Below, in pieces: positions 1-6,468 of a stretch of 8,990 nt of DNA. The stretch's first letter is position 1, and the number at the start of each line of letters is the position of its first letter. The position numbers and the translations under genes are program-made. The stretch is from Candidatus Atribacter fermentans. GTDB lineage: Bacteria > Atribacterota > Atribacteria > Atribacterales > Atribacteraceae. The notes under the pieces are model-generated. The model saw only the letters and a list, made by a program, of their open reading frames with translations. It had not been told where the DNA came from and ran no database searches. The stretch covers positions 1 to 8,990 of the forward strand of contig JAAYUT010000173.1 of the NCBI GenBank assembly GCA_012517485.1, in the 5' to 3' direction.

Positions 1-42
1 ATTGTAAAAATTTATTTATTTCAAAATTAAGATTGTTTAGTC

Positions 43-48
43 AAGGAG
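43..48 (+). promoter_or_regulatory. Ribosome binding site that decides a TTG start
   Basis: AAGGAG lies 11 bases before the TTG at 60-62. The nearby ATG at 53-55 is in another frame and does not give the conserved protein, so the TTG is the supported start. I see no convincing promoter in bases 1-42; the operon may begin upstream of the window. Confidence 0.75.
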
Positions 49-59
49 ATGGATGACTT

Positions 60-1097
60 TTGAAAGTTGGTATTCCTCGAGGATTGTTATTTTATCGTTT
101 TTATGCTTTTTGGACGACTTATTTAAAAGAATTAGGTGCGGATCTGTTGGTTTCTCCACCAACCAATAAGCTTATCATCCAACGAGGACTTACTTATGGA
201 GTGGATGAAATTTGCTTCCCGGTTAAAGTGTTTTTAGGCCACTGTCATTATTTAAAGGATAAAGTCGACTCTCTATTTATACCTCGTATGGTGAGTTTCT
301 GTAAAAATGAATACAATTGCCCAAAAATTTTGGGGTTACCCGATGTTGTGAGAAATCTTTTTAATATTCCTCAGCAAAAAATAATTGATGATGAAATCAA
401 CATGAGGGATCGGGGTTTTATTGGATGGCGGCAAGGTTTTGTTGAAATTGGGAAACGATTTACTTCGAATTATAAAAAAATAAACCGTGCCCTTCAAATT
501 GCTGAAGACGCTCATTTTCAATATCGAAAAAAAATTGCGAGTGGATTTTTTCCTGAGAATTTTATTGATAACCGCCCAATCTTAACATCTCATCAGGAAA
601 AAATTCTTTTATTAGGCCATAGTTATCTCATCAATGATAGTTATATTAATATGAACATCCTTCAAAAAATGAATAATATGGGTTATTCAATTGTTACCAG
701 TGATATGATAGATGAAAAGGAGATACGAAAAGCTTTAAAGAAAATTCCTAAACCCAGTTTTTGGACGATTTCCAATGAAGTTTTAGGCAGTGCACTCTAT
801 TCAATAGACCAAAAAGATCCTGTTATAAAAGGGTTCGTCCATTTGGTATCTTTTGAATGTGGTCCCGATTCATTAGTTGGTGAACTCATCGAGCGGTGGC
901 TAAAAAGAGAAGTGGATTCGATTCCCTATTTACGCCTTGAGATTGATGAACATACTGGCGAGGCCGGTTTGATAACTCGTTTAGAAGCTTTTGTCGATAT
1001 GATGAAATGGAGGACAAAAACATTTGAAAGCAACCTTTCCTCATCTTGCCCATCTAAATGTCGTTTTGGAGGTTCTTTATCCAGCGCTGGGCATTGA
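60..1097 (+). CDS. DUF2229 / HgdB-like acyl-CoA dehydratase activase-related protein
   Basis: A 345-residue soluble, cytoplasmic protein starting at TTG. The N-terminus (MKVGIPRGLL, then VSPPTNK near residue 32 and DEICFPVKVFLGH near 49-61) is typical of the DUF2229 family, which is related to the 2-hydroxyacyl-CoA dehydratase subunits and often occurs beside or fused to HgdC-type activases. Candidate iron-sulfur ligands are Cys52, Cys81 or Cys87, and Cys267 (FECGPD). The C-terminal signature IDEHTGEAGLITRLEAFVD (295-313) is shared with the next gene, and the two proteins align from end to end. The conserved part stops near residue 318; the last 25 or so residues are read from the stretch that overlaps the next gene and look unconstrained. 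By inference it is an electron-accepting iron-sulfur partner of the activase at 2185-3201. The substrate is unknown. Confidence 0.85.
   Translation: MKVGIPRGLLFYRFYAFWTTYLKELGADLLVSPPTNKLIIQRGLTYGVDEICFPVKVFLGHCHYLKDKVDSLFIPRMVSFCKNEYNCPKILGLPDVVRNLFNIPQQKIIDDEINMRDRGFIGWRQGFVEIGKRFTSNYKKINRALQIAEDAHFQYRKKIASGFFPENFIDNRPILTSHQEKILLLGHSYLINDSYINMNILQKMNNMGYSIVTSDMIDEKEIRKALKKIPKPSFWTISNEVLGSALYSIDQKDPVIKGFVHLVSFECGPDSLVGELIERWLKREVDSIPYLRLEIDEHTGEAGLITRLEAFVDMMKWRTKTFESNLSSSCPSKCRFGGSLSSAGH
1009..1013 (+). promoter_or_regulatory. Ribosome binding site inside the upstream gene, sets TTG start at 1024
   Basis: GGAGG lies 10 bases before the TTG at 1024-1026, inside the coding region of the preceding gene. 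The protein begun there has the N-terminus expected for its family (MKATFPHLAHLN), which supports this start and a true 74-base gene overlap. Confidence 0.75.
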
Positions 1098-2124
1098 AGT
1101 TATTCCTCCTCCTCCAATTACCAAAAAGACTATTGAAATAGGAGTTAAACTTGCTCCTCAAAATGCCTGTTTTCCAATGAAAGTTACCCTGGGTAATTTT
1201 ATTGAAGGCATCGAAAGGGGAGCTGATACCATTTTCATGGCTGGTGGAGTTGGACCCTGTCGTTTTGGATATTACGGTCAAATTCAAAGAATTATTATTG
1301 AAGATCTGGGTTATGATGTGAATTTTGTTCTTATTGATTCTCCTCGATATGGTTGGAAGAACTTTTTTTCCTCCTTGAAAACAATGATTGGAGGCAAATG
1401 GTCTGTTTCACGTTTACATCATGCCGTTCGATTAGCTTGGAATGTTCTTCGATATGTAGAAGATTTGGAAAAAACCAGCCGACAGGTTCGATGGAAATTA
1501 AAAAATCCTTCACAACTTGATATATTGATTGAAAAAAGCTTAAAAGAAGTTAAAAAAATTAAGTCCATTGCTCAATTGGAAGAAATACGGCGCAATACCT
1601 TGCAGGAAATATCCCAACTTAGTACCGTAGGAAGAAAAGAACCTATTAAAGTAGGGATTGTCGGTGAAGTTTATATCGCTCAAGAATTTAGAGTAAATTT
1701 TAATATTGAAAAGCTTTTAGGAAATATGGGAATCTTCGTGGATAATTCTGTTTCAACCGCGGAATATATTCTCAATTTTTTCCCTTTTACTCGCTCAAGA
1801 GAGAAAGAAGAAGCTTGGAAATTAGCAAAACCTTATCTTAAAAGATTTGTTGGAGGCGAAGGAATTGACACGGTTGGAAGTACTATCCGTTATGCCAAGC
1901 AAGGTTTTGACGGAGTTATTCATTTATACCCTTTTACCTGCATGCCTGAGGCGGTTGCGAAAAGTGTTGTTGCAGGAGTTGGAAGAGAGTACCATATTCC
2001 TATCCTTCATTTAGCGATTGATGAACATGCTGGAGAGGCAGGAATGATAACCCGTGTTGAAGCGTTTGTTGATGTTTTAGAAATGCGTCACCAACAAGAT
2101 GTTCGAGAAGCATCTCGGTTCTAA
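1024..2124 (+). CDS. HgdB-like CoA-dehydratase/activase-related protein, paralog of the upstream gene
   Basis: A 366-residue soluble protein of the family annotated as 2-hydroxyglutaryl-CoA dehydratase-like or CoA protein activase. It has exactly three cysteines, each in a conserved setting: Cys49 (NACFPMKV), Cys79 (GVGPCRFGYYG) and Cys306 (PFTCMPEA). Three cysteines per subunit is what HgdA/HgdB-type proteins use to hold an iron-sulfur cluster, so they are the likely ligands here. Residues 332-350 (IDEHAGEAGMITRVEAFVD) repeat the signature of the upstream protein, and the middle (IKVGIVGEVYIAQEF, from 208) also aligns with that protein. Residues 140-200 are charged and helical. The gene overlaps its neighbour by 74 bases and is probably translationally coupled to it. 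A 60-base gap separates it from the activase gene. Likely partner: a heterodimer with the upstream product, reduced by the activase (inference). Confidence 0.87.
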   Translation: MKATFPHLAHLNVVLEVLYPALGIEVIPPPPITKKTIEIGVKLAPQNACFPMKVTLGNFIEGIERGADTIFMAGGVGPCRFGYYGQIQRIIIEDLGYDVNFVLIDSPRYGWKNFFSSLKTMIGGKWSVSRLHHAVRLAWNVLRYVEDLEKTSRQVRWKLKNPSQLDILIEKSLKEVKKIKSIAQLEEIRRNTLQEISQLSTVGRKEPIKVGIVGEVYIAQEFRVNFNIEKLLGNMGIFVDNSVSTAEYILNFFPFTRSREKEEAWKLAKPYLKRFVGGEGIDTVGSTIRYAKQGFDGVIHLYPFTCMPEAVAKSVVAGVGREYHIPILHLAIDEHAGEAGMITRVEAFVDVLEMRHQQDVREASRF

Positions 2125-2184
2125 ATTGGAAGAATTGTTTTTTATGAATGGTTAAAAAGAGGAATAGTTGGAGGTTAGATATAA

Positions 2185-3201
2185 ATGGATCTTTTTCTCG
2201 GGGTTGATGTTGGTTCAGTGACAACAAAGTTTGCCTTAATTACATCAGATAAAAAGATTTACTCGAGTTGTTATTTAAAAACCAGCGGTGACCCAATTTC
2301 AGCTTTAAAAACCGGTCTTAAGTATATCCAATCCCACTACCCATCTGGTGGTGAAATAAGGGGGGTTGGAACTACAGGAAGTGCACGCCATTTAGCAGGA
2401 GTCGTGGTTGGAGCTGATATAGTAAAAAATGAAATTACTGCTCATGCAGTAGCTGCCATTACTCTTTTACCGGAAGTAAGAACGGTTTTTGAAATAGGTG
2501 GGCAAGATTCAAAGTTGATCATTATTCGTGACCGAGTGGTTGAAGATTTTGCTATGAATACGATTTGTGCCGCAGGAACGGGTTCATTTTTAGAACATCA
2601 GGCAATTCGCTTGGGTATACCCATCGAGGAATTTGGGAAGTTAGCCTTGCAAGCTCAACAATCGGTACGAATTGCCGGACGTTGCACAGTATTTGCCGAA
2701 TCGGATATGATCCATAAGCAACAACTCGGATTCGGTAAACCAGAAATCATTCGAGGTCTTTGTGAGGCATTAGTTCGAAATTTTATCAACAATCTGGCAA
2801 CTGGAAAAACCATATTAGACCCCATTGTTTTCCAAGGTGGAGTAGCCGCTAATCAAGGAATTGTTCAGGCTTTCCATGATTTTTACCAAGGAAAATATAA
2901 AATTATTGTTCCCCAAGAACATGGGATCATGGGTGCATGGGGAGCAGCTCTTTTAGTATTAGGTGCAAGACAAGAAAAGACATCTTTCCAGGGTTTTGAA
3001 GTAATAAATCGATCCTATGAGAATCGAAGCTTTACTTGCAATGATTGTCCCAATAGTTGTGAGATTGTAGTTCTAAAAGAAGAGGGGAAAGTAAAAGCAT
3101 TATGGGGAAGTCGTTGTGGAAAATGGATTCCTGATTTAGTTGATGAAAAACTTTCTGAAAAAGAAGAAAAAACCCTTTCTTTTTCAAAAAAAAGTTCTTA
3201 A
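2185..3201 (+). CDS. BadF/BadG/HgdC-type ATPase, acyl-CoA dehydratase activase
   Basis: A 338-residue ASKHA-fold ATPase. The phosphate-1 motif is DVGSVTTKFALI (8-19), the second nucleotide motif is FEIGGQDSKLI (102-112), and the adenosine-side motif is QGGVAANQG (217-225). Cys128 (NTICAAGTGSF) and Cys167 (AGRCTVFAESDM) match the two cysteines that, in HgdC, bridge one [4Fe-4S] cluster between the two subunits of the dimer. Family members use ATP hydrolysis to push one electron at very low potential into a partner protein. HgdC itself is about 260 residues; this protein has roughly 70 more. The extension carries Cys285, Cys288, Cys292 (TCNDCPNSCE) and Cys311 (GSRCGKW), a probable second metal or iron-sulfur site. 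GGAGG at 2170-2174 stands 10 bases before the ATG. Same operon as the two cysteine proteins upstream, which are its likely electron acceptors. Confidence 0.92.
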   Translation: MDLFLGVDVGSVTTKFALITSDKKIYSSCYLKTSGDPISALKTGLKYIQSHYPSGGEIRGVGTTGSARHLAGVVVGADIVKNEITAHAVAAITLLPEVRTVFEIGGQDSKLIIIRDRVVEDFAMNTICAAGTGSFLEHQAIRLGIPIEEFGKLALQAQQSVRIAGRCTVFAESDMIHKQQLGFGKPEIIRGLCEALVRNFINNLATGKTILDPIVFQGGVAANQGIVQAFHDFYQGKYKIIVPQEHGIMGAWGAALLVLGARQEKTSFQGFEVINRSYENRSFTCNDCPNSCEIVVLKEEGKVKALWGSRCGKWIPDLVDEKLSEKEEKTLSFSKKSS

Positions 3202-3218
3202 GGGGTTTTTATTTTTTT
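3168..3218 (+). terminator. Probable intrinsic terminator of the activase operon
   Basis: AAAAACCCTT (3168-3177) pairs with AAGGGGTTTTT (3200-3210) with one bulged G. Inside it CTTTTT (3179-3184) pairs with AAAAAG (3189-3194). Seven T bases follow at 3212-3218. The hairpin overlaps the end of the activase gene, whose TAA is at 3199-3201. The stem is AT-rich and has an internal loop, so strength is uncertain. Confidence 0.5.
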
Positions 3219-3226
3219 CATTCTTA

Positions 3227-3235
3227 TGGTATTTT
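3227..3235 (+). promoter_or_regulatory. Candidate extended -10 promoter element
   Basis: TGGTATTTT fits the TGnTATAAT extended -10 pattern with two mismatches in the hexamer. It sits between the terminator and the next gene, 37 bases before the ATG at 3273. No good -35 hexamer is present upstream. A TAAATT at 3241-3246 is an alternative -10. This is pattern matching only. Confidence 0.25.
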
Positions 3236-3272
3236 AACAATAAATTCAATACTGGTTAAGGAGGGTTGTGTC

Positions 3273-4010
3273 ATGGCAGTTTCAGGTTTCTTACAAGAAA
3301 ACCGAGTAAGTGTAACTTCTGCTGTTTTAGCGGTTATATTTATTATTTTAACACCAATTGTGTCTATAATTGGTGGTTTTGCGGCTGTTTCTGAGGTCAC
3401 TACTGGAGATTTAGCAACTGGGGCAGTTGCTGCAGGTGGAACAGTGGTGATTGCAGTGGTTTTTGCGTTAATCAGTGCAGTCCTCCAAGCAGTGGTGCTT
3501 TACCAATGGGGGAATGTTATTAATAACAATATTAAAAATACTAAACATGTATTTACCCATGCCAAAGAACAAGTGCAAGATCCGCTGCGGGGAGAAATTG
3601 GTTTTTTTGTAAATCGATTGGAAGATTTTTTGGTTCAAGCATGGCCATTTTATGTTTACTTGGTATTGTATATCATCGCTCAATTTGTCGGTTGGTATTC
3701 ATTCCTCCTCTACTTGATCGGTTTTGTTTTTCTGGCAATATACTTATCGAATATCTTTAAAGCAACTAGCAAAGTTTCAGATATGAAAGATAAAATTTAT
3801 TCCTATCTCAAGGGAGCCAAAGGATATAATTCAGAAAGTTATATCTTCCGAATACCACAACGAAGCGTGGCTTTGGTTATTATATTAAGCGTTATAACCT
3901 TGGGAATATATTGGGCGTATATTCTTATTAAATTAAGTATGGAAATAAACGAATATGTTACTAGCGATGAAAAAGTTCGACCTGAACTGGAAAAGATGTT
4001 AACGACTTAA
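3273..4010 (+). CDS. Multi-pass membrane protein with C-terminal DUF4234-like domain
   Basis: A 245-residue membrane protein. Hydrophobic segments are visible at about 14-38, 50-77, 121-142, 143-162 and 197-219. The last part, IPQRSVALVIILSVITLGIY followed by WAYILIKLSMEINEYV (194-228), resembles the DUF4234 pattern: a basic start, a helix ending in ITLGIY, an aromatic residue and an amphipathic end. The function of that domain is unknown. Between helices two and three there is a hydrophilic stretch (81-118). AAGGAGG at 3258-3264 lies 8 bases before the ATG and supports the start. The gene is bounded by a likely terminator on each side, so it may be a unit of its own. Its downstream neighbour is a rhomboid protease; whether the two cooperate cannot be told from sequence. 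Confidence 0.75.
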   Translation: MAVSGFLQENRVSVTSAVLAVIFIILTPIVSIIGGFAAVSEVTTGDLATGAVAAGGTVVIAVVFALISAVLQAVVLYQWGNVINNNIKNTKHVFTHAKEQVQDPLRGEIGFFVNRLEDFLVQAWPFYVYLVLYIIAQFVGWYSFLLYLIGFVFLAIYLSNIFKATSKVSDMKDKIYSYLKGAKGYNSESYIFRIPQRSVALVIILSVITLGIYWAYILIKLSMEINEYVTSDEKVRPELEKMLTT

Positions 4011-4027
4011 GCTTGATCATAAGAGAA

Positions 4028-4061
4028 AAAATGCGGGGTAATGCCTATTACCCCGCATTTT
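4028..4061 (+). terminator. Strong intrinsic terminator hairpin
   Basis: ATGCGGGGTAAT (4031-4042) and ATTACCCCGCAT (4047-4058) form a perfect 12-bp stem with the 4-base loop GCCT, extendable by three A-T pairs (4028-4030 with 4059-4061). It ends in TTTTAATTT. The A-tract before the stem would also allow termination on the opposite strand. It stands 18 bases after the membrane protein gene and only 25 bases before the rhomboid gene. Confidence 0.88.
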
Positions 4062-4086
4062 AATTTAAAATTGAGGATTTATTTTT

Positions 4087-5001
4087 ATGGTATTTTTCTT
4101 AATTTTGCTGAATTTCGTTTTTTTTATTACGACATTAATTAGTGGCGGTTTTTCCGTTCCAATACTCCTTCGTTTAGGTGCGAAATATGGTCCCCTCATT
4201 ATTTCCGGAGAGTGGCAAAGACTTCTTCTCTGTATGTTTCTTCACGGGAGCATCTGGCACCTTTTTTTTAACATGTATGCACTCTATAATTTGGGTCGAT
4301 TAGCTGAAGGTGTATACGGAGCGAAAAAATTTTTTATAATTTATATTATCACTGGAATTGGAGGGAGCCTCCTTTCACTTTTGATGAACTATTCCAATGT
4401 GAGTGTAGGAGCCAGCGGCGCAATCTTCGGTTTAGCTGGTGCATTATTTGCAAGTGGTTTGAAGTATCGAAACACATCTTTAAATAGACTCACCAGAAGC
4501 TTACTTCCTTTTATCCTTATAAATTTGCTTATCGGTTTTGTGACCCCGGTGGTTGATAATGGAGCTCATATTGGTGGCTTGCTGAGTGGAATGCTTTTAG
4601 GTTATCTCGTTTCTCCTGGAGAAAGTTGGTTTTCATGGAAGAAAAAAGCCGAAGAAATTATCCAGTGGGCTATGGTCGTTTTTATTGCGGTAAGCGTGGT
4701 TACTTTTTTTATCCCTAATGCTCTACAAAAATCCTCAATTGATTCAGTGATTACATTTCATAATCAAATGCAAAACTACATTTGGGTTGCTCAAAATGGG
4801 AATCCACCACCAGTGCATCTTCTGGAAAAGCTTCCTACCCCAGATCGAGAAGCTCGGGAAATAAAAAATAAAATGCTTGAATATTCATCCAGTCGAATAA
4901 AAAACCCTACCGTTCTTCAGGAAATTGAGAATGATTTTATGGAATGGAGAAATCAAGTTTTAAAAAAATATGAAGGTTTAATCTATGAAAAGGAAAATTA
5001 G
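4087..5001 (+). CDS. Rhomboid family intramembrane serine protease with C-terminal extension
   Basis: A 304-residue membrane protease that cuts substrates within the membrane. The catalytic serine is Ser110 in GASGAIFG (108-115) and the catalytic histidine is His161 in GAHIGGLLSG (159-168). The HxxxN element of transmembrane helix 2 is His58-Asn62 in FLHGSIWHLFFNMY (51-64). Six core helices are visible from residue 2 to about 175, the usual minimal bacterial core. After a basic linker (KKK, 185-187) there is a further helix at about 191-209 and a hydrophilic, charged tail (211-304) that I do not recognise. With an extra helix the tail would lie on the opposite side from the C-terminus of a six-helix core. 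The start is supported by TTGAGG at 4071-4076, 10 bases before the ATG. Only 25 bases separate it from the preceding terminator, so no clear promoter of its own is seen. Confidence 0.92.
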   Translation: MVFFLILLNFVFFITTLISGGFSVPILLRLGAKYGPLIISGEWQRLLLCMFLHGSIWHLFFNMYALYNLGRLAEGVYGAKKFFIIYIITGIGGSLLSLLMNYSNVSVGASGAIFGLAGALFASGLKYRNTSLNRLTRSLLPFILINLLIGFVTPVVDNGAHIGGLLSGMLLGYLVSPGESWFSWKKKAEEIIQWAMVVFIAVSVVTFFIPNALQKSSIDSVITFHNQMQNYIWVAQNGNPPPVHLLEKLPTPDREAREIKNKMLEYSSSRIKNPTVLQEIENDFMEWRNQVLKKYEGLIYEKEN

Positions 5002-5083
5002 GGAATAGTATGATGATGTGAGTTAAAAGCCATTTGTTAAAAACCTTGATTGAAAATAAAAATTTTGTGTATCCCAGGCTTGG

Positions 5084-5119
5084 AAAAAAGCTGGAGAATT
5101 AGAACTCTCCAGCTTTTTT
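5084..5119. terminator. Bidirectional terminator between converging genes
   Basis: AAAAAAGCTGGAGA (5084-5097) pairs with TCTCCAGCTTTTTT (5106-5119): a 14-bp perfect stem with an 8-base loop, flanked by A and T runs on both sides, so it can work in either direction. It lies 82 bases after the rhomboid stop and 14 bases beyond the stop of the minus-strand operon. The rest of the gap (5002-5083) shows no gene or other motif. Confidence 0.9.
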
Positions 5120-5133
5120 ATTGTTTTAAAAAA

Positions 5134-6468
5134 TTATTTCTCAATATGGCTTCGACGGGATAGGATAACGATGAGAGCCACAATTAAAGGGAAAAATGGG
5201 ATTGCATATAAATAACTGGCGTTTTCTTTTTTCAATAACCTTATGATTCGCTCACTTTGAGAGATAGGTTGGCTGTTATTGGATTGAACTAATGAGATTG
5301 AATAGTCACGTTTAGGAAGATTTGGATCTAAAATAACTTTATAGCTTTCGAAAGTTGGCTGGTAGCCTTGCTGTTTAAGCTCTTCACTATAATTGAGAAT
5401 TTCATATCCCAATTCCGGACCTGGGATTTGCTTTACAAAATAAGGTTGCTTATCAACTGACTGAAGAATTTGTTGCTTATATCCCAAAATAGTTTTGACA
5501 TTATCGATTGGATCAACATGCACCCATTTCCAGCGCTCTATTCGTCCAACATTTTGAGGATCAACCAACTTATTGTGAAATAACTCATTGTATTCATCCT
5601 GAAGGAAAGGGTTAAAGTAAAGTTCATTTTTTCCTATAGCATGGATAATCCATGAGGGTTCATCGCAATTTTCTTTTTTCGTCCAGCGATTTCCAGGAAT
5701 TATTTCATAACCAGTACCTCCTTGGCGACGAGAGGCAAAAACGATAACTTTTTTTTCACTTCCTTCCACCAGAGTACCATCATCAGCGCGAAGTTGAATT
5801 TCATAAGATCCTACCGGAAGCTGTAGGACAAAACCTTGAGCTGGTTCGGTTGAATAGAATTGAACAAATTCAGGTGGTTTTGGCTCTTGAGGGATTGGGA
5901 TATTAATTGGTCCAGTATCTCCAGCCTCACGACGACGCCTTACTTCTTCTAAAAAGCGATTAAAAGCCTCACGATATTGAGCCATGTTTTCATAGTATTG
6001 TCGCAATTGAGCATTAAATTGATCAACGGCTGCTTTATATTTTTCAAAGGATTCTTGAGCAGAAGCCTCGGTATATACCACAGCTTTTTCTGAATAATAC
6101 CCTTTAGGGTAATAAAGTGAATAAGAAACCTTATCGAGAGTTTCAATAATTTTTCCATTTTGAATCAATTCTAACCTACCTGAGATCTCTTCATTCAGGG
6201 TACTAAAACCCGCCATGTATTTTTGGGTAATCGGCCAAAAATAAACAATAGTTTTTCGTGGACTGATAATACTTGGTTCATTAGCTATGAGATAAATTGT
6301 TTCTTCAGTAGCTGGACAGAAACTTTTACTGTATCCTGAACCGTTAAAGGAGGTCAAAGAATATACCATCTGTTCCCGTAAAACTGGAGCGTCAGCCAGA
6401 GCGATTGTCGAGATACCACATAGACTTATAACCATGAGAATAAATAGTATGAAAGAATTTTTGTTCAT
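5134..6468 (-). CDS. Secreted, C-terminally membrane-anchored protein of an ABC-2 transporter operon
   Basis: A 444-residue protein that I cannot assign to a family. It starts with a signal peptide (MNKNSF then a hydrophobic core, likely cut after ALA near residue 25). A long extracytoplasmic region follows, with a probable coiled coil rich in charged and aromatic residues at about 137-182 (ending EEVRRRRE). Next is a proline-rich linker (185-200, INIPIPQEPKPPE), a beta-rich stretch around 203-245 (LQLPVGSYEIQL), and a C-terminal helix (about 419-436) with the basic tail SRRSHIEK. This gives an outside-facing domain held by one anchor. Two cysteines, 51 and 268, could form a disulfide. The start at 6468 overlaps the permease stop as ATGA and has AAGAGG 9 bases upstream. 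The open frame runs up to 6567 but that extension is unlikely. Last gene of the operon; probably an accessory subunit of the transporter. Confidence 0.8.
   Translation of the reverse strand: MNKNSFILFILMVISLCGISTIALADAPVLREQMVYSLTSFNGSGYSKSFCPATEETIYLIANEPSIISPRKTIVYFWPITQKYMAGFSTLNEEISGRLELIQNGKIIETLDKVSYSLYYPKGYYSEKAVVYTEASAQESFEKYKAAVDQFNAQLRQYYENMAQYREAFNRFLEEVRRRREAGDTGPINIPIPQEPKPPEFVQFYSTEPAQGFVLQLPVGSYEIQLRADDGTLVEGSEKKVIVFASRRQGGTGYEIIPGNRWTKKENCDEPSWIIHAIGKNELYFNPFLQDEYNELFHNKLVDPQNVGRIERWKWVHVDPIDNVKTILGYKQQILQSVDKQPYFVKQIPGPELGYEILNYSEELKQQGYQPTFESYKVILDPNLPKRDYSISLVQSNNSQPISQSERIIRLLKKENASYLYAIPFFPLIVALIVILSRRSHIEK

Noticed and set aside
1..42. TTGTAA at 2-7 as a -35 element for the first operon
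   Set aside because: No acceptable -10 hexamer at 16-18 bases downstream; the whole stretch is AT-rich.
336..521. Minus-strand open frame opposite the first gene; similar ones at 1054-1287, 1331-1513, 2000-2227 and 3468-3683
   Set aside because: All lie opposite or almost wholly opposite clearly coding frames, resemble no family I know, and were judged to be antisense shadows.
1000..1100. Frameshift error joining the first two genes into one protein
   Set aside because: The second gene has its own GGAGG and a family-typical N-terminus at 1024, and the first protein's conserved end is intact, so two genes are the simpler reading.
4013..4042. Promoter TTGATC ... GGTAAT (18-base spacer) that would drive the rhomboid gene from within the hairpin
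   Set aside because: The -10 hexamer lacks the essential first T and second A and is part of the terminator stem, so I do not trust it.
6098..6111. Small inverted repeat TACCC-TTTA-GGGTA
   Set aside because: Only 5-base arms, inside coding sequence and in frame with a normal protein segment; likely chance.
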